NCBI GenBank assembly: GCA_014729315.1
Contig: WJKD01000711.1
Location: forward strand, 1-18,792
DNA from: Promethearchaeota archaeon
GTDB lineage: Archaea > Asgardarchaeota > Lokiarchaeia > Sigynarchaeales > SOKP01
Direction: 5' to 3'
Length of the DNA: 18,792 nt
Shown: positions 14,483 to 18,792 of the stretch, piece after piece
Layout of the letters: each line of letters opens with the position of its first letter
Position numbering within the stretch: position 1 is the stretch's first letter
Translations under genes and position numbers: made by a program
Notes under the pieces: generated by a model
Told to the model about the DNA's origin: nothing
What the model saw: the letters and a program-made list of their open reading frames with translations, nothing else
Database searches by the model: none

Positions 14483-14755
14483 TTATTCCGTTTGTGTCGA
14501 ATAGAATCTTTCCCATTTTAATTCTCTCATTTTTTTATAAGTCTCTATTGCTTTGTTCAAGGGCAGATCATCCAACTTTAAACCTTTTTTTGCCAATCTC
14601 GTTCTTAATTCTTCAGCCGATACACTATTTGGAGTTTCTAATTTATCTAAGTAATGTTTAATTGTTTGTCTATACAATGTAGTCCACTTTATTTCTGGAA
14701 ATTTTTTCATTCTTTCACATAACTCCTTGGATACTAAAAAGGTTATATTAGGCAT
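14483..14755 (-). CDS. VapB-type ribbon-helix-helix antitoxin
   Basis: A 90-residue protein whose first 40 residues fit a ribbon-helix-helix DNA-binding domain: a short strand (NITFLVS), then helices ending in LYRQTIKHYLDKLE. The C-terminal half (about 45-90), with SAEELRTRLAKKG and a final charged KKMRELKWERF segment, would be the toxin-binding region. This layout matches archaeal VapB antitoxins. The toxin gene that should follow survives only as an N-terminally deleted fragment (14176-14448), so the antitoxin may now be an orphan transcription factor or a harmless relic. A TATA-like sequence on the minus strand at about 14783-14792 lies some 30 bases before its ATG. Family call is probable rather than certain. 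Confidence 0.72.
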   Translation of the reverse strand: MPNITFLVSKELCERMKKFPEIKWTTLYRQTIKHYLDKLETPNSVSAEELRTRLAKKGLKLDDLPLNKAIETYKKMRELKWERFYSTQTE

Positions 14756-14909
14756 ATAAATTTGGAAAAGTTACAAGTTACTTAAATATAAATTTTTACT
14801 TATTTTTTTTATATTGAACCAGTAATCATTAAAAAAAGATTAATAGTTAATAAACTCGAAGATATGAAGAAATTAAATCGAAATTTTTATTATCAACATT
14901 AAATAAGTC

Positions 14910-16298
14910 CTATCCTATAGCTTTTAGTGTCCAAATCGTTAATTTCTGCATATCCATTTTACCGTCATTACAAATTAATGATAATTTACAATCCAGACTT
15001 TTTGGAAAAGTCCTAAACGTAAAACAGAATTCTTTATTAATATACACTTCAACGACAGAGTGGTCTATGAAAATTTTTATATTTAATCTGTGCAAATCAC
15101 TTAAATCGGTTAGGTAGCCTTTTTCGCGTCCCGCTGTAATTATTTTTTTATAAAAATCGAAATTTATTTTATCAGTCTGATTATCTTGGCTACTTTTGAA
15201 CAGATCAATTGTAAAATATTTTGAGTTTCTTCTTTCGAGAACTAATTCAATTTCTAAACAACATCCGCTCGTAGAAAAGTCAATTCCCTCCTCATCGATA
15301 GTTATATTTTTGACACTGAATTCATTTTCTCGAAGCTTCTGTAGCTCCGACACTGGAGTAAAAGTCAATTTTTCTCCATCAGGACTTAAATTTAAAATTC
15401 GAGGAAGACTCATACAACCGCTCCAACCTCCAGAACCACCCCCTTTAATCCAACCTAACATGATTATCCGATCTTTATTATCAACAAATATGTTTGGAGC
15501 ATAAAATGTCTTTCCATGGTCTAAAATATTCCATTTATCTGGAGTAAATTCAAAATTTTTATAAGAACCAAGAGCATAAATAACTTTTCTATGAGGTGAT
15601 ACAATAAGGGCATATTTATTCTCGAATCTTAAGAAGACAGGACACTCCCAATTCTTTCCCGTTTTCCTATTTCCTTCACAAAGGATATTAACAAATTCCC
15701 AATCTTTCAAATTTGTGGATTTATAAAGAAGGACAATCCCTCCCCTTTTTTTATGGACATGTCCTCCTAAAATCATAAAATAGCTCCCATTCTCTTTCCA
15801 TAAATATGGATCTCTCCAATCCCTAATTTTTAAATCTTTGTGAACATCAAGAGTAAGTATTGGATTATTTTCGAATTTTTTCCAAGTGGTCATATTGTCC
15901 GTACTGATGGCAAGCCATTGTTCAGCGCCCGTAGCGGGTAATTTATTTGGACCGATGCTTGTATAAATTATTGAAGGAACTCCATTGTGAATTATACAAT
16001 TTCCGGAAAAGCAGTGCTCTTCCCCTTTTTCTAAAGAAGGAGCTAAAGCAATCGGTAAATGTTCCCAATGGATCAAATCAGGACTTTTCGCGTGGCCCCA
16101 GTGTATCTTACCCCACTGGTCTCCGTATGGATTGTGTTGATAGAATATATGATATTCGCCCTTGTAATGCATAGGCGCGTTAGGATCATTCATCCAATAT
16201 GCGGGAGGTAAGAAGTGGTATTTAGGCCTATAAGAACATTCAGAAGCGATCCTTTTACCTTCCTCAATGCTTTTCATCGCAGATTCAATTTTATCCAT
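14910..16298 (-). CDS. GH32 beta-fructosidase (invertase / sucrose-6-phosphate hydrolase type), intracellular
   Basis: A 462-residue glycoside hydrolase family 32 enzyme that hydrolyses beta-fructofuranosides such as sucrose, sucrose 6-phosphate or fructans. The five-bladed propeller shows the nucleophile D38 in WMNDPN (35-40), FSGNC at 97-101, the transition-state Asp D163 in WRDP (161-164), and the acid/base E218 in WECP (217-220). FYAPN at 265-269, GW at 282-283 and SLPR at 297-300 complete the family pattern. A C-terminal beta-sandwich with FIDHSVVEVY-like sequence follows. There is no signal peptide, so it acts in the cytoplasm. A TATA-like TTTAAA at 16322-16327 suggests a leaderless transcript. 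GH32 is uncommon in archaea and suggests acquisition from bacteria. A divergent MFS gene lies next to it, but the transporter looks like a drug-type exporter rather than a sugar importer. Confidence 0.92.
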   Translation of the reverse strand: MDKIESAMKSIEEGKRIASECSYRPKYHFLPPAYWMNDPNAPMHYKGEYHIFYQHNPYGDQWGKIHWGHAKSPDLIHWEHLPIALAPSLEKGEEHCFSGNCIIHNGVPSIIYTSIGPNKLPATGAEQWLAISTDNMTTWKKFENNPILTLDVHKDLKIRDWRDPYLWKENGSYFMILGGHVHKKRGGIVLLYKSTNLKDWEFVNILCEGNRKTGKNWECPVFLRFENKYALIVSPHRKVIYALGSYKNFEFTPDKWNILDHGKTFYAPNIFVDNKDRIIMLGWIKGGGSGGWSGCMSLPRILNLSPDGEKLTFTPVSELQKLRENEFSVKNITIDEEGIDFSTSGCCLEIELVLERRNSKYFTIDLFKSSQDNQTDKINFDFYKKIITAGREKGYLTDLSDLHRLNIKIFIDHSVVEVYINKEFCFTFRTFPKSLDCKLSLICNDGKMDMQKLTIWTLKAIG

Positions 16299-16321
16299 AT
16301 TCTATATTAGTTTCTAAATCA

Positions 16322-16327
16322 TTTAAA
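16322..16327 (-). promoter_or_regulatory. TATA-like box of the GH32 gene
   Basis: TTTAAA centred about 27 bases before the ATG at 16298 would place the transcript start at or next to the start codon, as in leaderless archaeal genes. The 152-base gap also serves the divergent MFS gene; no inverted-repeat operator stands out. Confidence 0.35.
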
Positions 16328-16450
16328 GCTTATAGTTAAAGATATTTGAATAGACTACAGATAGGAATAAATTAAAAAGATAAATTTATTAAATTTCGAT
16401 AAATTACCAAAAAAAACATTAAACATAAATAAGAAAGATAAAAATAAATC

Positions 16451-17773
16451 ATGGAAAACGGCGAAAACAACCATCATAGTTCAGAAGAGAATCTGAAACC
16501 CTTTAATCACCAAGAACATTTAAAAAAATACGAAATAAATAAAAAAAAAGCGATGATTACCATAATGCTTTGTATTTTTATCGATGTTTTAGGGTACTCA
16601 ATGATTTTACCTTTAATGCCGAGTATTGTTCTCGAAGCGTTTGATGGGAGTAATTTTACCATCGGAATACTAATTGCTACTAACGCAATGTCAGCGCTGA
16701 TTTTTGCCCCTATTTGGGGTAAACTGAGCGATCATTATGGGAGGAAACCTTTTCTGATCGTTTCGCAAATGGGCACTTTAGCTGCGTTTTTATTATTAGG
16801 CTTTTCTACAACCCTTGAGATGGTCTTTTATTCCAGAATTCTTGATGGGATCTTCGGAGGTCAGATTCCAATCATTCGGGCATACGTAATTGATATTACC
16901 GAAAAGAAATCAAGATCGAGCGAAATGGGCAAATTCAGCGGAGTAATTGCAGTGGGAATTATTTTCGGACCTGCCATTGGAGGACTATTAGGATTTATCA
17001 ATTGGAGATACCCGTTATTCATCGCATCTTTATTGTCTTTAATTACCATTTTATTTACGCTTAGCTTCATCAAAGAAAGTATGCCCAGGCAGAGAGTGTT
17101 AGATATAAAAAAGCGAAAGGAAGATAATCGAGAAAGGAATATAAATCAGAAACCTGTTATATTTCAAAAACAAGTCGCAATTCGGCTATTGCAGGCGTTC
17201 CTGCTTATTTTTGTTTTTGTTATGATTAATACGAGCTTTCCATTAGTCACATATTTGAGATACGGATTTAATGTAGCGATGATTGGACTGTTTGCATCTT
17301 TGTTCGGAATTCTTGCAATGATTACAGGTGGGTTTTTAGTGAAACCTATGGTTAAAAAATGGGGGGAAAAACTAATGCTATCTTTCTCCATAATCCTTGC
17401 GATAGTAGTCTTTATGGCTTATCCGTTCCTGTATACTACTTGGTCTTTATTTATATTTATTGTTCCTTACGTTGTCTGTCATATTCTAACTCGAGCAATT
17501 ATTATTTCAAATTTAACTAATTCGGTTGACGAAGATCAACAAGGAACAGTTAGCGGGTGGACTACCAACATGCAAGCCATTGCTCAAATCCTTGCGCCTA
17601 TTATAGCCTATTCGTATTTAGAAATTTGGATGATTAATTTTCTAGGAATTAGCTTTGACGCGTATTTTATGATTGGATTAACTTGTGTTTTTACCACACT
17701 CGTTTTATTAGCGCTCGTGGTCTACGATATGAAGTTACACCCCGAAATTTTTACACACGAGATAGAGATATAG
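16451..17773 (+). CDS. MFS transporter, DHA1 (TetA-like) drug-exporter type
   Basis: A 440-residue major facilitator superfamily protein. A hydrophilic N-terminal tail (1-33) with several His and Glu precedes helix 1, which contains FIDVLGYSMILPLMP (43-57), like the FLDxLGxGxxxPxLP start of TetA-type H+ antiporters. Motif A, GKLSDHYGRKP, is at 90-100 in the loop after helix 2. A motif C-like GPAIGG follows in helix 5. A long basic loop at about 210-240 divides the two six-helix halves. These features indicate a proton-coupled exporter of small molecules at the cytoplasmic membrane; substrate is unknown. It is divergent from the GH32 gene and convergent with the MoxR gene, and lies between the two halves of the MoxR/CoxE pair. 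Confidence 0.87.
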   Translation: MENGENNHHSSEENLKPFNHQEHLKKYEINKKKAMITIMLCIFIDVLGYSMILPLMPSIVLEAFDGSNFTIGILIATNAMSALIFAPIWGKLSDHYGRKPFLIVSQMGTLAAFLLLGFSTTLEMVFYSRILDGIFGGQIPIIRAYVIDITEKKSRSSEMGKFSGVIAVGIIFGPAIGGLLGFINWRYPLFIASLLSLITILFTLSFIKESMPRQRVLDIKKRKEDNRERNINQKPVIFQKQVAIRLLQAFLLIFVFVMINTSFPLVTYLRYGFNVAMIGLFASLFGILAMITGGFLVKPMVKKWGEKLMLSFSIILAIVVFMAYPFLYTTWSLFIFIVPYVVCHILTRAIIISNLTNSVDEDQQGTVSGWTTNMQAIAQILAPIIAYSYLEIWMINFLGISFDAYFMIGLTCVFTTLVLLALVVYDMKLHPEIFTHEIEI

Positions 17774-17786
17774 ATATTAATTAAGG

Positions 17787-17838
17787 AGAAGAGTTCGTCA
17801 ACTCTTCTTAAGAAAAAGAGATCATTTTTTTAAAAAAA
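17787..17838. terminator. Bidirectional terminator between convergent MFS and MoxR genes
   Basis: A perfect 9-base inverted repeat, AGAAGAGTT at 17787-17795 and AACTCTTCT at 17800-17808, forms a hairpin with loop CGTC. It is followed by T7 at 17825-17831 and A7 at 17832-17838, giving oligo-T runs on both strands. It lies within the 79 bases between the two convergent stop codons. Confidence 0.6.
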
Positions 17839-17852
17839 TATTTAACAGTTTA

Positions 17853-18707
17853 TTATACAGGAAATTTTGCCTTGGAGAGGGCCATTTCCAAATCCTTCTC
17901 TTTTTTTATCAAGACTCCCAAAAACGGAACCCCTTTGCGTAATTCTTCAATAGTTATTCCACTTTTTAACAAGACACCTATCCAGTCGAGAAGTTCTGAA
18001 GTAGAAGGTAATTTTCTCATTTTTGTTATTGTGCGTAAAGCGTAGAAATGTTTAAGGCACTGATCCAAAAGGTTTTTCTTGAGATTTGGATAATGTAGAT
18101 TACAAATTTCTGTCATAAAGTCCTTGTCGGGAAATTCTATATAGTGGAAAACGCAACGTCTTAGAAACGCATCAGGTAACTCCTTCTCGTTATTCGAGGT
18201 AATAATAACAATTGGTCGATGTTTCGCTTTTACAAACTCTTTCGTTTCCTTAATGTAAAATTCCATTACATCTAATTCTTGTAATAAATCATTAGGAAAT
18301 TCGATATCTGCTTTATCGATTTCGTCAATCAGGAGGACAACTTGTTCGTCTGAATCAAACGCTTCTCCTAAGGGTCCTAAGGTAATATAATCCTCTATGT
18401 TATTTACATTTCTATCTTCGCATCCAAACCTACTGTCGTTCAATCTCTGAACTGTATCATACATATAACACCCATCTATTGCCTCAGTGGTCGATTTAAT
18501 GTTCCAAATTATTAAGCGTTTGTCCAGAGCTTCAGCAATAGCGTGTGCAAGTAAGGTTTTTCCTGTTCCCGGTTCTCCCTTCACTAATAAGGGCCTCCCT
18601 AAAGCAATAGAAACATTTACTATATTTCGTAATTGCGGGTCAGCGATATATCGCACCTTGTCAGTTTGGACATTACCTTTAAATTGGTCAAAATCTGTAT
18701 TGCTCAT
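17853..18707 (-). CDS. MoxR-family AAA+ ATPase
   Basis: A 284-residue MoxR-type AAA+ ATPase. I chose the ATG at 18707 over an in-frame TTG at 18716, because the TATA box at 18731-18739 then lies at the distance seen for leaderless genes. Walker A GEPGTGKT is at 44-51, Walker B LLIDEID at 125-131, sensor 1 in ITSNN at 169-173, and the Arg-finger segment LRRC at 182-185. The C-terminal helical lid includes a LPSTSELLDW stretch, typical of the family. MoxR ATPases act with VWA-domain proteins to insert cofactors or mature enzyme complexes. The expected VWA partner (CoxE-like, 12297-13529) is on the same strand but 4.3 kb downstream. No carbon monoxide dehydrogenase or other known client is in the window. 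Confidence 0.9.
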   Translation of the reverse strand: MSNTDFDQFKGNVQTDKVRYIADPQLRNIVNVSIALGRPLLVKGEPGTGKTLLAHAIAEALDKRLIIWNIKSTTEAIDGCYMYDTVQRLNDSRFGCEDRNVNNIEDYITLGPLGEAFDSDEQVVLLIDEIDKADIEFPNDLLQELDVMEFYIKETKEFVKAKHRPIVIITSNNEKELPDAFLRRCVFHYIEFPDKDFMTEICNLHYPNLKKNLLDQCLKHFYALRTITKMRKLPSTSELLDWIGVLLKSGITIEELRKGVPFLGVLIKKEKDLEMALSKAKFPV

Positions 18708-18730
18708 ATGAATCAAAAATTATTGTAAAA

Positions 18731-18739
18731 TTATATATT
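18731..18739 (-). promoter_or_regulatory. TATA box of the MoxR gene
   Basis: Read on the minus strand, AATATATAA preceded by an A-rich BRE-like run is centred about 28 bases before the ATG at 18707. This is the spacing of a leaderless archaeal promoter and it favours the ATG over the upstream TTG. Confidence 0.5.
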
Positions 18740-18792
18740 TTTTCATAATTAACTATAAGAAGTAAAATTGTACAACTATTTAAGAATTACAA

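Noticed and set aside
1..18792. CRISPR arrays, tRNA or rRNA genes, insertion sequences, integrase or attachment sites
   Set aside because: No regularly spaced repeats, no cloverleaf signature, no transposase or recombinase frame and no flanking direct repeats were seen on either strand by eye.

Overview
The window is AT-rich (about one third G+C by eye) and reads as archaeal chromosome, most likely from an Asgard archaeon of the Lokiarchaeia type. The reasons are archaeal-type formylmethanofuran dehydrogenase genes, an MglA-like small GTPase, a seven-helix membrane protein with a RING-like zinc-binding tail, TATA-box promoters with little or no leader, and a VapB-type antitoxin. The lineage is inferred from gene content; there is no rRNA or tRNA gene here to fix it.

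Layout: (1) 246-956, a lone MglA-type GTPase. (2) 1248-3649, a conserved archaeal cassette of one NifX-like cofactor-binding protein and two MinD/Mrp-type ATPases carrying inserted ferredoxin domains. (3) 3971-7856, a formylmethanofuran dehydrogenase-like operon: an iron-sulfur protein, then FwdB, FwdD and FwdA. There is no fwdC. (4) 7885-9369, an intracellular GH51 arabinofuranosidase on the minus strand. (5) 9639-12267, the 7TM/zinc-finger protein and a non-pyrrolysine MttB-family methyltransferase. (6) 12297-18707, a CoxE-like VWA protein and a MoxR AAA+ ATPase on the same strand, separated by about 4.3 kb. That interval holds a small membrane protein, a VapB antitoxin with a truncated VapC, a GH32 beta-fructosidase and an MFS exporter-like protein.

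Together the genes suggest a strict anaerobe with tungsten/molybdenum-pterin C1 chemistry tied to ferredoxin and methanofuran/methanopterin cofactors. It has a possible methyl-group entry point (MttB) and scavenges sugars with cytoplasmic glycosidases.

The most striking observation concerns the Fwd-like operon. FwdB keeps the tungsten/molybdenum-ligand cysteine and the N-terminal 4Fe-4S cysteines. The His that normally follows the cysteine is Gln, and the Arg of the RGHYN-like motif is Gly. FwdA keeps the apparent binuclear-metal ligands, but the catalytic Asp of the TTD-x-PN motif is Asn. Combined with the missing fwdC, this points to a repurposed or degenerate Fwd-like complex rather than an ordinary one. 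The family comparisons are from memory and need an alignment. The second notable pattern is the split MoxR/CoxE pair, which looks like an old operon interrupted by accessory genes.
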